Shown: positions 45,571 through 58,130 of the stretch, one piece after another
Position numbering within the stretch: position 1 is the stretch's first letter
Layout of the letters: each line of letters starts with the position of its first letter
NCBI RefSeq assembly: GCF_963924675.1
Contig: NC_089222.1
Location: 112,855,316 to 112,919,315, forward strand
From: Phocoena phocoena
Lineage: Eukaryota; Chordata; Mammalia; Artiodactyla; Phocoenidae
DNA length: 64,000 nt
Direction: 5' to 3'
Translations under genes and position numbers: made by a program
The notes under the pieces: model-generated
Seen by the model: only the letters and a program-made list of their open reading frames with translations
The model's database searches: none
Told to the model about the DNA's origin: nothing

Positions 45571-47319
45571 AACAAATTCATAGAATTTTAGAAGTGACAA
45601 AAAAAAAAAAAAAAGATGAGATAAAGGATGCACTGCCTAATATTGGACTACCCTTGATAATTTTATAATGGCAAATAGTATTCCAACACTTTGCATTGAA
45701 CAAAGATAAAGTATGGCACAGAATGAAATTTACTGGTCTTAGAGATGTAAAACCTAATTCTGTTTCTTCAGTTTTGATAAAAACGGTGAAAATTCTATTT
45801 CTTGAATATTCATGTGTCTATAATAATGAGTAAAGTATACCATTTTGTTAAACCTCAATTTCCAACATGGGGAGAGGGCTATCTACCCCAGGTTAAAAAT
45901 AACTCATTATGTAATATAATTTCTAAATAAATGGGTTTTATTTAAAATAAACTTTTCCTAAATTTCCTAAAGGTGTATTGAAAAACATATTTTATATTAT
46001 TTAAAATTATGTTTTTTTAAGAAAACCCATGATATACTAAAGAAAATATCACTTCCCTTTTGGGTGAGGAAAAATAGTTTTTATTTCCCAAGGATTGCAT
46101 GTAGGTATATATTTTGCAACTCTATTAATTCCAATAATACCTTATCAAAATCTTCTCTTCAAGTTTTCCACATAGATTTATAGGCTCAAACAGAGATGAT
46201 ACACAATCTTTGAGCATAATCAGTGTACTCTGCACTGCAAAATAAGCCTACATGCCTGAGTTCCTTGCCTGAATTCTTCTGCAAACATATTACAACCTGT
46301 CTTGTGCTATACATTACTATTAGTAAATGAAATACTGATGTAGTTTTGGTATACTCATTACTGTAGCCAACATTTTAGATTTATTCCATGATATGCATAT
46401 AATTCAGTTTACTAAATACACAATCTTGATTTATTTGGCTACTTGGAATCACAGAAGTCTTCAAAAGGATTCCTTTTTTCTCCCTAATGCAGCATCTGAA
46501 ACATTACATTCTCGTCCGTGCTATAAGTGCAATCTATATGTCACCCTTAATTTTACATATCCTTTTAGGCCAGGCTTTGACTTTTACATGGTAAAAGGCA
46601 CAGATCTAATCTGACTTACATAGTCGATATTTGATAATTAAAAAATAAGAATTTCTGATGAAAAAGTTAACTAGAAATGATTGCTACATTTAATCTTTTT
46701 TTCTGGTTTAATTAATGCTATAGATATATTATTTGAAATACTAAACCAGATATTTAAAATGCCCTATCATAACTCAATCAATATTAGCTGAATTAGGAGC
46801 ATATCCATATTTTAATAAAAACTCTAGTATCTAAATTCTTTATTGCTTCTTGTTTATTCTGTGAGGTAAGAATAGCATTTTATATATTTTTTAAAGCCAC
46901 TGATTTCCTTTAAATAGAATGAAATCTTCATGTACTGTAACACATTTTTTAAGAATTTTGATACACTACAAGTGAATTCAAGCATTGTTTGATACAATTA
47001 TTTGTTTAATCTGCTTTTTCTCTCTGCATTGTTTTGCTTCTTCTTTTCTGATTTTTTATCACTTTCCTATAAACCTGGTACAAGCACATACATCAGTGGA
47101 AGTATCATTATTTTAGATTTTTAAAATCACATTTGTTTTTCAAAGTAAAACTTTACACACATCATAGTTTCAAGGATTTAAGGATTATTGAAGATTAAAA
47201 GATCCATCACATAATGAATAATTGTCATATAATAAATACATTTTGCTCTAAAATTATCATCAGGAAAAACAGGGTATTTTAAATTTGCCCAAAACATTCA
47301 TGAATAGTCTACATACAAA
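45571..47319. other. No recognised gene; A-run at 45599
   Basis: 1.75 kb of AT-rich sequence with no supported gene; an A-run of about 17 lies at 45599-45614. Frames are short. Confidence 0.45.
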
Positions 47320-47378
47320 GACACAGACACATATACACACACACATATGTGTATATATATATACATATATAATATTAA
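47320..47378. repeat. CA/TA-rich microsatellite
   Basis: ACACAGACACATATACACACACACATATG-type run followed by alternating TA. Confidence 0.85.
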
Positions 47379-47676
47379 GTAATATATAATGTTATTAAAA
47401 TAAGAATAAAATGATCACTATTTTTTTCAAGAATTTTTCAACAAGAAAACACAATAATTTAGGCACAAAGAATGCACCTTTTCATGATAAGCAGAGTTAT
47501 TATACAACATATTAAAAGGAAAATGTTGCATAAGGTTTATCTGCTCAAGGTTAGAGCTTATGTTAATTTATTTAATTAAAATAATTATCATTGAGTCATA
47601 AGACTTTTCCTTTACTTATTTGCTTATATTCATCTATTTGTAATGCCAGAACTAAAAGGAAATAGGTTTCCTTTAA

Positions 47677-47760
47677 ATATATACATATATACATACAAAA
47701 TATATATACACACAAGTATATTCATACACATATACACACATAGTTGTGTGTGTGTGTGTT
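47677..47760. repeat. TA/CA/TG-rich microsatellite
   Basis: Alternating TATATACATA and CACATA units ending in a TG run. Fully alternating purine-pyrimidine stretches. Confidence 0.85.
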
Positions 47761-48051
47761 TGGTTTGTTTCTGTCATCTGACCAACTGGCACTTAACACT
47801 TAGGTATTCATTTTCAGTGTTTACCCTATGTTGTATGACTTAATTGACTTATAGCTTAACCACAAAACACATTTGATAATTTGATCTAATGTACATTTCC
47901 AGACACTATATATTTTTTCTATCTTTTGCTATTGAAATAAGAATGCATATGAGAGAAAATGCCAGTCATTTTATTTTCTTCCAATTAAAAATTATTGGAT
48001 ATTGCTTCACAAACTAAAACACTAGTGCTTGGTTTAAAAGATTTAACTGCA

Positions 48052-48262
48052 GGGCTTCCCTGGTGGCACAGTGGTTGAGAGTCTACCTGACAATGCAGGG
48101 GACACAGGTTCATGCCCCAACCCAGGAAGATCCCACATGCCACAGAGCAGCTAGGCCCGTGAGCCATGGCTGCTGAGCCTGTGTGTCCAGAGCCTGTGCT
48201 CCACAACAAAAGAGGCCACAACAGTGAGAGGTCCACATACCGCAAAAAAAAAAAAAAAAAAA
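48052..48262 (+). mobile_element. CHR-type SINE (short form)
   Basis: GGGCTTCCCTGGTGGCACAG head, tRNA-like and short body, A19 tail. CpG-depleted (CCACAGAGCAGCTAGG), so older than those at 12361 and 20793. A clear target-site duplication was not found. Confidence 0.92.
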
Positions 48263-48334
48263 GCTGCAAAGGCTATGATTCTATTAAAAATGTGTCCCAA
48301 ATGTAAAAGAAATAATGTTATTATTTTTAAAGTG

Positions 48335-50085
48335 AAAAGCTGATTTCAAGCCATATTACAAAGCTATAGTAATCAACACAGTATGGTACTGGCATAAAAA
48401 CAGACACGTAGATTAATGGAGCAGAACTGAAAGCTCAGAAATAAACCCATGCATGAACACATGTCAGCTGATATTTGACAAGGGTTCAAAAAATATTCAG
48501 TGGAGAAAAGACAGTCTTCAGTAAATGGTCCCGGGAAAATTGAATATTCACATGCAAAATAATTAAACTAGATCCCTGTCTTACAGCACTTACAAAAATT
48601 AACCCCATAATGGATTAAAGACTTGAATATAAGACCTAAACCACAAAATTCTTAGAAGGAAACATAGGGAACATTTTTCTTTTTTTCACTTGAGTCTTGG
48701 CAATGAATTTTTGGATATAACCCCTAAAGCACAAGCAATAAAATTAAAAATAAACAAGTGAGATTACATCAAACTAAACAAAAAACAAAAAATTGAAAAG
48801 ACAACCTACAGAATGTGAGCAAACATTTGCAAACCACACATCTGCTAAGGGATTAATATCCAAAATACGTAAGGAACTCATACAACTCAATAGGAAAAAA
48901 ATAAAAACAAAATTTAATTCATTTAAAAAATAGGCAAAGTGTCCAAATAGATAATTTTTTTTCAAAGAAGATATTCAATGGCCATGCACATGAAAAGGTG
49001 CTCAACATCACTAATCATCAGGGAATTGCAAATAGAAACTACTATAAGATATCACCTCACACCTGTCAGAATGGCTATCATCAAAAAGATGACATAACAA
49101 ATGCTGGTAAGGACATGGAGAAAAGTGAACACTTGTGCACTGATTTGGAATATACATTGATATAGCCACTATGGAGACAGTGTGCAGATTTGAAGAAAAT
49201 TAAAGATAAGACTATTGTATGATAGTGCAATTCAACTTCTGAGTATATATATGAAGAAAACAAAATCACTATCCTGAAGAGATATCTGCATTCACATGTA
49301 CATTGCAGCATTATTTACAATAGCCAAGACATGGAAATACCAAGTGTCCATCAATGGATAGTTAGATAAAGAAATGTGATATACATATGTGTATATCACA
49401 TTTCTTTACCTATCTATCTATCTATATATATATCACATTTTTTATCCATTTATTCATTGATAGACACTTAGTATTTCCATATCTTGGTGATTGTATACAC
49501 GCAGACACCCCCACACACACAAACACACACACAGACACACACTGGAATACTATTCACCCATAAAAAAGGGAAATTCTGCCATTTGTGACAACATGGATGG
49601 ACCTGGAAAGCATTATGCTAAGTGAAATAAGTCAGACAAAAAATACAAACACTGAATGATCTCACTTATATGTGGAATATAAAACAAAGCAAAACAAAAC
49701 AAAACAAAAAATCCAAATAAACTCATAAAAACAGTGACCAGATTTGTGATTGTCAGAGGTGGGGTTGGGGGAGGTGACAGGGGAATATGGTAAATTTGGT
49801 TAAAAGATACAAATTTTCAGTTTTAAGGTAAATAAGTTCTGGGATGAAATGTACATGATGAAACTATAGTTAACAATACTGTATTGTATATTTGAAAGTT
49901 GCTAAGAGAGTAGATCTTAAAGTTCTTATCAGAAGGAACAAAAAAAATGTAATTATGTGAAGTGATGATGACAAGTAAACTTATTGTGGTAATCATTTTG
50001 CAATATTTCAAATCTTTATAATGCACACCTTAAACTTATACAATATATGTTGGTTATATCTCAATAAAATAGGGAAAAAATAAAA
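48335..50085 (+). mobile_element. Older L1: ORF2 C-terminal part and 3' UTR
   Basis: Collinear with the full-length L1 from about 38520 onward but clearly more diverged and full of stops: CATATTACAAAGCTATAGTAATC, ATGCTGGTAAGGACATGGAG, GGATGGACCTGGAAAGCATTATGC. Its 3' UTR (49800-50085) differs from the young L1 and ends ATCTCAATAAAATAGGG, which indicates an older subfamily. 49316-49494 holds an inverted duplication. Confidence 0.85.
49316..49494. repeat. Inverted duplication inside L1
   Basis: The L1 stretch 49316-49385 (CAATAGCCAAGACATGG...) is followed by its own imperfect reverse complement to 49494 (GTATTTCCATATCTTGG at 49471). The centre AAAGAAATGTGATATACATAT / GTGTATATCACATTTCTTT is almost perfect. 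TCTA repeats lie between the arms and a CA-rich run (49500-49543) follows, after which normal L1 resumes. Confidence 0.85.
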
Positions 50086-51399
50086 TGAATGGCCGCAACT
50101 TTGCTTAATTTCTCTATTCCATGTCTGTTTCTTAACATAGTATGTTAAAATCTCTTTATATCATAATACTTTTCCCTAAACCCAATAGTTAAACTCATAT
50201 TTTGGTGTTAGGAAAATACATTATCTGAAAAACTTCAAAAACTAAAAAAAAAAATCATGTCTTTAGAAGTCCAGATGTGTTTCCATGTACTTTTAAAATA
50301 TAAGAATGCTTGAGATTATTATTCAGCTTTTTCTATTAAGAGAGATATTCTTGTTTACCCCTCTCTTAACAATATTTTAGATATTGAGTCCCTTCAATAC
50401 TTATTCAAGTAATGATTTAACAGCTTTCATGATCATTAGGGTTGTTCTTAAGTCAGATGTCTGCTTAAGAAATTTTACATTATGATTAAGAGTTTCAAAT
50501 GTAGAAATACACCTTTTCATAAATCTAGTCAAAATAGAACAATTTGCTTTATCTCAAAAATAAATTTAGGCAGTCAACACTGTGACAAAGTTCATTTGAG
50601 TCACAACTGTATTGTGACAGAACTGTATGAGGTACTACAATATAGTATAATCCCTCTGTCGGTCTGTAGCACAATGGTGGATATAAAATCTAAGTCCCAC
50701 TATTCATTTTTCATGGTAAAGTTGTAAGCATGCCTTTTATAACAATGTAGCACTTTCCTTTGTTAAATTCAAACAGATATTCGTAAAGGGTCAATATTAC
50801 ATGAACATATTTATATGTTATTAAAATGACTTAAGTGGTTTATTTAGAATCTCATTTTAAATAAAGATAAAATGTTGAACACATCAGTGACATCTGACAC
50901 ATTCATATTTTTACATTAAAAAAAGACTACTCAGAATGTCTAACATTTCAGCTAAGTGAAAATAAAAATAAAACTTAAAGTAGTCTACTAAGAGTCAGAA
51001 AAAGTGTGCTTCAGGCCAAGGAAAAGCAAGTGCAGAAACTCAGAAATGGAAATGGACTTGAATATTCTAGAATAAAAGTTTAGTCAGTGTACACATAGTA
51101 AAATGTTCATCATGGAGGGTAACTCAAATCTTTCTGGATATACAGTAGAAACTAAATTGTGGAAAAAGAAATTAGAGAACAAAAACACTAACGGGGGAAA
51201 TTTTTTCAGTATTTCAGATTACTACAATTTATGTGGTGGCATTAGTGATAGAACGAAACTGTGAAAATATAAATCGATGGTGTAGTAACAATCTTTGTTG
51301 AAATTTTTAATGTGAATAATAATGAGAAAAGCTTATAAGAATAGCATTTAGATCTTTGGTTTTTGTAAATGGGTAGATAATGCTACAAATAAATTAAGG
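50086..51399. other. No recognised feature
   Basis: AT-rich, no supported gene or assignable repeat. Confidence 0.4.
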
Positions 51400-52340
51400 T
51401 GAAAAAGACTGAAGAAGATAATAGTTTTTATTAGAGTAATGAAAAGTAAGAACTCTGTTATAGCCATATTAATATGAGATACCTGTTAGACATGTAGTCT
51501 TTTATCCATAGCTTATCATATGAGATTTAAGCTCAGGGGAGATAATGAGACTGGAGAGAGGTGGAAATAAATTCAGGAGACTGAGTGAACTCAACAGAGA
51601 GTAAAGAAAGTAAAGAGAACTCTGAGGCATATTTAATTTTATAGAAGAGAAGGATGAACCAGAAGCAGGTTATTAGGGAAAACCACAAAAATTATGAAGG
51701 AAATAACAAGAAGGGGGGTAGGAAATTGGATTCAATCAGAATGCAGATGTTGTTAGCTCTATTGAGATAATTGGTCTCATCGAAGGAGAGATTACATTAA
51801 TAATCAAAATTTTAAGTTAATGTGCTAGAGTAGGTTCAAGTGAAAATTTTACATGATCACTAGGCATAACCAAGAGTTCAGTAGGTGACAGCAGGAAGAA
51901 ATGGTATGGATGACCTATACAGACAAAAGATTTTACAAGAGAAAGGAGTATGTTAAGGAGAAAGGAAAATAAATGGGTGTATAGCAAAAAGGGAAAACAG
52001 GAAGCGTAGTTATCACACTTTTTTAGAATGAAGGCAAAGAGAGATGATGGAGGAAATAAGCTTCCAATTAAGGAGTGTACAGATTAAGGAGAAATCTCAG
52101 AAAATAACCACAGATCAGTTAACACCAGGAGGTGGAAGAAATTTTCAGAGAAGAAATTGAGAAAAACTGGACATTCAGTAAAGGCAGATTTATGGTTCCA
52201 GTGAAAAGACTTGAGAGGACAAGCAAAAAGAGGATTGTCATAGATTGAGATATACAAATCAATATAGAAATAAAAGCCTGGGTGATGATGGATGAGGTAG
52301 CTACTTGTGGTGACAGAGGTAAACCGGCACATCAGGATAC
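51400..52340 (-). mobile_element. Ancient L2, antisense
   Basis: 51470-51560 parallels antisense L2 ORF2 (GAGATACCTGTTAGACATGTAG, TTTAAGCTCAGGGGAGA). Purine-rich, GAGA-loaded sequence continues to 52340 in the style of antisense L2, with weaker support. Confidence 0.45.
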
Positions 52341-52690
52341 GATTACATCTGCTAGTCTAATGAAGGAACATTGGCAAATGAGCCAAAAATCTTCTACACT
52401 TAGTTTCATGGTATGATAGAGACGGCCTTAGGTGACTTGTCTCCCAATAGATTTGGCAGTTTGGAGAAAAGAGCACTTTTATGGGAAAGCAACACAATAA
52501 AATTTCAGGTTATCTTAGCTGTAGTAAGGCTTGAGATAAAGCCAATAACCTTTAATAAGGTATATATTATAATCCAAACTCTAATGATAAGGAAACTAAA
52601 TCACAGAGCAGTTAAGTGTTTTCCTCCTTGAAAAACCACTAGTAACTCTTATGGTTTGGGCATATTAGAGTAGCTGGGACTGGACTATCA
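52341..52690. other. No recognised feature
   Basis: A 72-codon frame (52413-52631) has no domain; 52590-52640 faintly resembles a MIR core. Confidence 0.35.
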
Positions 52691-54210
52691 CTCCCTCAAA
52701 AACAGTTAGAAGCCTGGAAAAAGATATAAGACAACTGTCTTTTCCCATTGGACAACAGACAACTCAGGACTGTGACCCCTAGGGAAACAAAAACAAAGCA
52801 GGTGAACTCTACAACTGCTCAGCCTCTCTACCTGAAAACGCTTTCCAGATTATGTTACACTGAGATGAAACCAACTTTTACATTGCATTGAAAAGACATA
52901 TATCACAGTTCAAAATGGCTGAGGTGTCTGGAATACTTGCAGATTATTAGAGAAAAGAGCATTGCATTGAGAAACAACTCCAAGAATGTGATGAAGTGGT
53001 CCTTGAGTTTGTGACTGACAACTAAGCCACATATATATAGCATGAAATTCTATGAGGCTGGGCAAAATTTAACTCCAGTGCAGTAAAATGAAAAGTTCCC
53101 AAAACTCACACAAGATTAGGAGATATTTGAGTACTGACCACTGTATTGATGAGTCCTTGCTGAACCTACTGTGCTTCAGTGGAGAACCCCATCAAGGTCA
53201 TGTGTGACTAGTGGGCTATACTAGCAATACAGTAATGGGTAAAAGAATTTAAAACTTTTACTTAAAAGTTTAAAAAAATACATGACAGAAGATCTAGATG
53301 ATCCATGCATATCTGATCTGCCAGTGCAAACAAAGACCTCTATTTTTTAAAGAAATACAACAAACCCAGTATCTATCAACATGAAATGTACAGCAATATA
53401 CAGCAACCAAATAAAACTCCCTAGATATGTAAAAAAATGTAAAATATAATCAATAAATAGAAGAACAATTAGTCTATAGAGAGAGACTCTTAAAAACATC
53501 AATGATAAAACAGGCTAGCAAGTACTTGAAAAGAGTTGTTACAAGTACAATAAATATTCTCAAGAATTTAAAGAAAATCACAAACATAAAGAGAGAAATG
53601 GAAGATAAAAATTAGAATCAAATGAAGCATTTAGTAATGAAGTGAAAATATGTGAAATAAAAATTTTACTGGTCAGAATAATAGGAGATAAGAAACTCAA
53701 AAGAGTAGATTAATTAATTGGAATGTATGACATTTGAAATGATAAACATGCACACACAAAAAAAGGCTCAAAATAAATGAAGAATCTCAGAAATCTATTG
53801 GGCAATATGAAAAGATCTGAAATATGTTTATCAAGTCCATAAAATAAAAGTGTGGAAGGGGAAAGAAGAAGGCAGAAAATAAAATAATCATGAACATTTT
53901 TTAAATTATATGAAAACTATAAGCACACAAATTTAAGAAGCTTAATAAACCTCAGACAGGATTAAACCAAAAAAAACACAACAGGGCATATAATAATTAA
54001 ATTGTTGAAAACCAGGGATATATAGAAACTCAAAAGGAGCAAGAGAAAAAAGACACATGACAGACAAAAGAACAAGAAGAGTAACCATAGACTTATCATC
54101 AGAGAAAAGGTAAGCCAGAAGAAAGTAGAAAGACCTTCAAAGCATTTGGGGGAAGAGATCATCAATCCACAATTCTATATCCAATAAAAATAGATTTCAA
54201 AAAGAATGTG
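52691..54210 (+). mobile_element. Old L1M/HAL1-type ORF1 region
   Basis: Decayed L1 5' end and ORF1. ATGGAAGATAAAAATTAGAATC, CTCAGAAATCTATTGGGCAATATG, AAAACCAGGGATATATAG and the end CACAATTCTATATCCAATAAAA match ORF1 of old L1/HAL1 in order. The sequence stops at the ORF1 end and does not go on into ORF2, which is the HAL1 layout. No intact frame. Confidence 0.6.
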
Positions 54211-54930
54211 AGACATCTACTTCCGGCCATGAAAAATTAACTTCTATGGCAATTGTCCTCTTGCCATAAACAACTAGAAAATTAGACAAAATATATAAAA
54301 TCACTCTTCTTGGGTATTGGACCAAGGCAGCACAGAATTACAATCTCTGAGAAGACAGAACCAAATAAGGTAGCTCTATAATTGCTCAGCTAACTGCTCA
54401 GAAATAGTCTGTAGCACAGAGAGGGAGAACTCAAACACAGCTAGGAATGCCCTGAATTGGGAGGATAGAGATAACAGTACAAGGGATTGAAGTGGCTACA
54501 ATTTGCGAGCATAGAACCACAGAAGAGGAAACTGGGGAGGGAGAGAGAGAGAGAAAGAAAGATCACACCAGACATCTGCAGGTGAGTCCAATGGAATGGA
54601 ATGCTTGATTGAATATTGGCTGAATACTGTTCTGTATGTGCATGGTGTACAGTCAATGAAGCCAGGAGGAAACTATTGAAAAAAAAAATTAAAAAGACAG
54701 GACTCTCTGACTATTTCTCCAGCCAGAATGAAAGATTTATGTGGTGACAATAGTGTTGGAGAAAAGATGTTAGAAGCATTTACTGATTGAAAAATAGTAA
54801 CATATATTAAGTAATTGGATAGGAATAATAATGAGAAAGGGAAAAGTAAAGGATGGCACATCAAACAAGCTCAAGAAACTAGTTAAATAATGTTACAAAT
54901 ATTCAACAGATGAAATAGTTTTTGAAAGCA
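54211..54930 (+). mobile_element. Possible L1M 5' UTR remnant
   Basis: CTTGCCATAAACAACTAGAAAATTAGACAAAATAT and TTGGACCAAGGCAGCACAG resemble an old L1 5' region. GAGAGA run at 54540-54565. Weak. Confidence 0.4.
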
Positions 54931-54944
54931 TTGTGTATTAAGAA

Positions 54945-56890
54945 CCGTATTTGGAATGGTGTTTTTCACAGAATTAGAACAAAAATATCTTACAATTTGT
55001 ATGGATACACAAAAGACCCCAAATAGCCAAAGCAGTTTTGAGAAAGGAAAATGGAGTGGAAGAATCAGGCTCCTTGACTTCAGATTATACTACAAAGCTA
55101 TAGTAATCAAGACAGTATGGCACTGGCACAAAAACAGAAATATAGATCAATGGAATAGGATAGAAAGCCCAGATATATATCACACACCTATGGTCACCTA
55201 ATCTACGACAAAGGAGGCAAGAATATACAGTGGAGAAAAGACAGTCTCTTCAATAAATGGTGCTGGGAAAACTGGACAGCTACTTGTAAAAGAATGAAAT
55301 TAGAACATTCTCTAACACAATATACAAAAATAAACTCAAAATGGATGAAACACCTAAATGTAAGACTGGACACTATAAAATTCTTAGAGGAAAACATAGG
55401 CAGAACACTCTTTGACATAAATTGCAGCAAGATCTTTTTTGACCCACCTCCTAGAGTAATGGAAATAAAAACAGAAATAAGCAAATGGGGCCTAATGAAA
55501 CTTAAAAGCTTTTGCACAACAAAGGAAACCATAAACGAGATGAAAAGACAACACTCTCAGAATGGGAGGAAATATTTGCAAATGAAGCAACTGACAAGGG
55601 ATTAATCTCTAAAATACACAGACAGCTCATGCAGCTCAATATCAAAAAAACAAACAAGCCAATCAAAAAATGGGCAGAAGACCTAAATAGATATTTCTGC
55701 AAAGAAGACATACCAATGACCAACAAACACATGAAAAGATGCTCCACCTCACTGATTATTAGAGAAATGTAAATCAAAACAACATTGAGATATCAACTCA
55801 CACTGGCCAGAATGGCCATCATCAAAAATTCTACAAACAATAAATGCTGGAGAGAGTGTGGAAAAAAGCGAACCCTCCTACACTGTTGGTGGGAATATAA
55901 ATTGATACAGCCACTATAAAGAACAGTATGGAGAGAAAACCATAATTCAAAAAGATACATGCACCCCAATGTTCACTGCAGCACTATTTACAATAGCCAG
56001 GACATGGAAGTGACCTAAATGTCCATCAACAGAGGAATGGATAAAGAAGATGTGGTCCCCTCCTTATCATCAATGTGTTAATGCTTAACACATTTCACCT
56101 TTCAAAGAAAGAGATGATAAGGAGTGGCCAGTATGTGTACTTATCGGGAAAAATATAGTAAAGGCCCCACTGCTCAGTCCAAGATACCTAAAATGAGAAA
56201 AATGGAAAGGCTGTAACTTATACTGGACCAGTTGACAGATTATCCACTAAAATATCTATTAGCTAACATCTTTGGTATTGCTGTTATAGGGGTACTCAAA
56301 GCTTGTGCCTGCATGTTGGTAAGATTTTCTTTAAAGCAACATTGGTCCAAACATACAAAAGTCAACATATTTAGCCATCTTCTTTTTGAGGGGATATATA
56401 CAATGGAATATTACTCAACCATAAGATGGAACGAAATTGTGCCATTTGCAGAGACATGGATGGATATAGAGACTGTCATACAGAGTGAAGTAGGTCAAAA
56501 AGAGAAAAACTAATATCATATAATATCATTTATATGTGGAATCTAGAAAAATGATACAGATGAACTTATTTGCAAAGCAGAAATAGAGACACAGACATAG
56601 AGAACAAACATATGGACACCAAATGGGGAAGGAGGGGTGGCATGAATTGGGAGACTGGGATTGACATATACACACTGTTGATACTATGTATAAAATAGAT
56701 AACTAATGAGAACCTACTGTATAGCACAGGGAACTCTACTGATTGCTCTTTGGTGACCTAAACGGGAAGGAAATCCAAAAAAGAGAGGATATATGTACAC
56801 GTGTGGCTGATTCATTTTGCTGTATAGCAGAAACAAACACAACAGTATAAAGCAACTATACTCTAATAAAAATTAATTTTAAAAAATTTT
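54945..56890 (+). mobile_element. 5'-truncated L1 with internal deletion and 335-bp insert
   Basis: Collinear with the young L1 from about 38387 to its 3' end, with many substitutions and stops. Pieces of frame survive at 54956-55201, 55294-55605 and 55512-55772. About 70 bp are missing near 55935 (TATGGAG joined to AGAAAACC). A foreign segment occupies about 56057-56393. The 3' UTR ends TCTAATAAAAATTAATTTT followed by an A/T-rich run rather than a clean A-tail. No target-site duplication found. Confidence 0.85.
56057..56393. other. Unidentified 335-bp insert inside L1
   Basis: Splits an L1 stretch that normally reads AAGAAGATGTGGTAC then ATATATACAATGG. Its left end folds: CTCCTTATCATC (56059-56070) pairs with GATGATAAGGAG (56113-56124), and inside it AATGTGTTAA pairs with TTAACACATT. 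The outermost bases are CCCCTC and GAGGGG. The plus frame 56232-56395 reads through a hydrophobic stretch (YLLANIFGIAVIGVLKACACM) but runs on into L1, so I do not claim a gene. No family recognised. Confidence 0.6.
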
Positions 56891-56999
56891 TAAATTAAAA
56901 AACTCTATTGGGTCATATTATATGTGAAATGCCTATTATACATCCAGGAGATGTAATAAATTAATAAGATATCAAATGAGTTTAATCAACTATTAAACA

Positions 57000-58130
57000 A
57001 TGGATGTCATTATAGATCCTAGTGATATAAAAAGGATAATAAAGATAATTAAAATGAATTCCTAAAAACATAAATATCAAAAGCTCATTCATGAAGAATT
57101 AAGTAATCTGAATAAACTTTATCTCTTAGTAAAAATGGAAGTCATAGCTAATAAACCTTCTACAGGAAACCTTGGAATCAAATGGCTTCAAAAAATCATT
57201 CTACAAAACATTTAAAGAGGAAATACCAAGTGTGCATAAAATCTTCCACTAAATAGAGGAAGGAAAATCACTTCATACATCATTTTTTGAGGCCAGCATT
57301 TACCTAATATAATTGGCAGCAAAGACTGTTACAAGAAAATTACCAAAAAAATAACCCCCCAAACAAGAAACAAAACAAAACAAAGACCCTAAAGATCAAT
57401 ATTCCTCATGAACTTAAATGCAAGGATCTGACACAATTTTGGTAAATCAAATCCAGTAACATGCATAAACTTATAAGACATCAGAACCAGATAGAAATTA
57501 TTCCAGTAATACATTTGATTTTCATATTAGAAAAACTAATTAATTTAATTTGTATTATCAGATTAAAATGGAATAAAACACATGATCATCTAGTTAGAGG
57601 CAGAAAAACAAAATTCAATACCCATTTTTGATAAATATTTTATGTGTACTGGGAATTAGAGAATTTCTTCAACTTAATAAAAATAATTAACATAAAACAT
57701 AAATCTAGCATGATAATGGTGAAAGAATGAACAGATTTATCCCTAGGTTGGAAAACTAATCAAGAATGTTTGTTCTTACCACTTTTATTCAGCATTGTGC
57801 TGGAAGAGCTAGTTAATGTAATAAAACAACAAAAAATAAATGTAAGTCATATGGTTTAGAAGAAGTGAAAATGACTAATTACAGATGAGATGATTGCATA
57901 CATAGAAAATACTTTAAAATCAACAAAAAAGCTACTAGAACTCATAAGTGAACATGGCAAGTGACAAAGGTCAGTATACAAAAAATAAATTGAATTTCCA
58001 CATAACCAGCAATGGAAAATATGATTCAAACATGCAACACAAATGGGAAATAACCAAGTGAATAACCAAATAACCAAATAACCAAAATGAAATATAACAA
58101 ATAAATTAAATAAGATATGTGATATATTCC
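57000..58130 (+). mobile_element. Old L1M reverse-transcriptase region
   Basis: Badly decayed ORF2: TTCTACAGGAAACCTTGGAATCAAATGG, AAAACACATGATCATCTAGTTAGAGGCAG, CCACTTTTATTCAGCATTGTGCTGGAAG and GAAGTGAAAATGACTAATTACAGATGAG follow the reverse-transcriptase motif order. No frame survives. Confidence 0.65.

Noticed and set aside
56232..56513. 93-codon frame with a hydrophobic segment
   Set aside because: It fuses the unknown insert to L1 ORF2 remnant sequence; no start context or full domain supports a gene.
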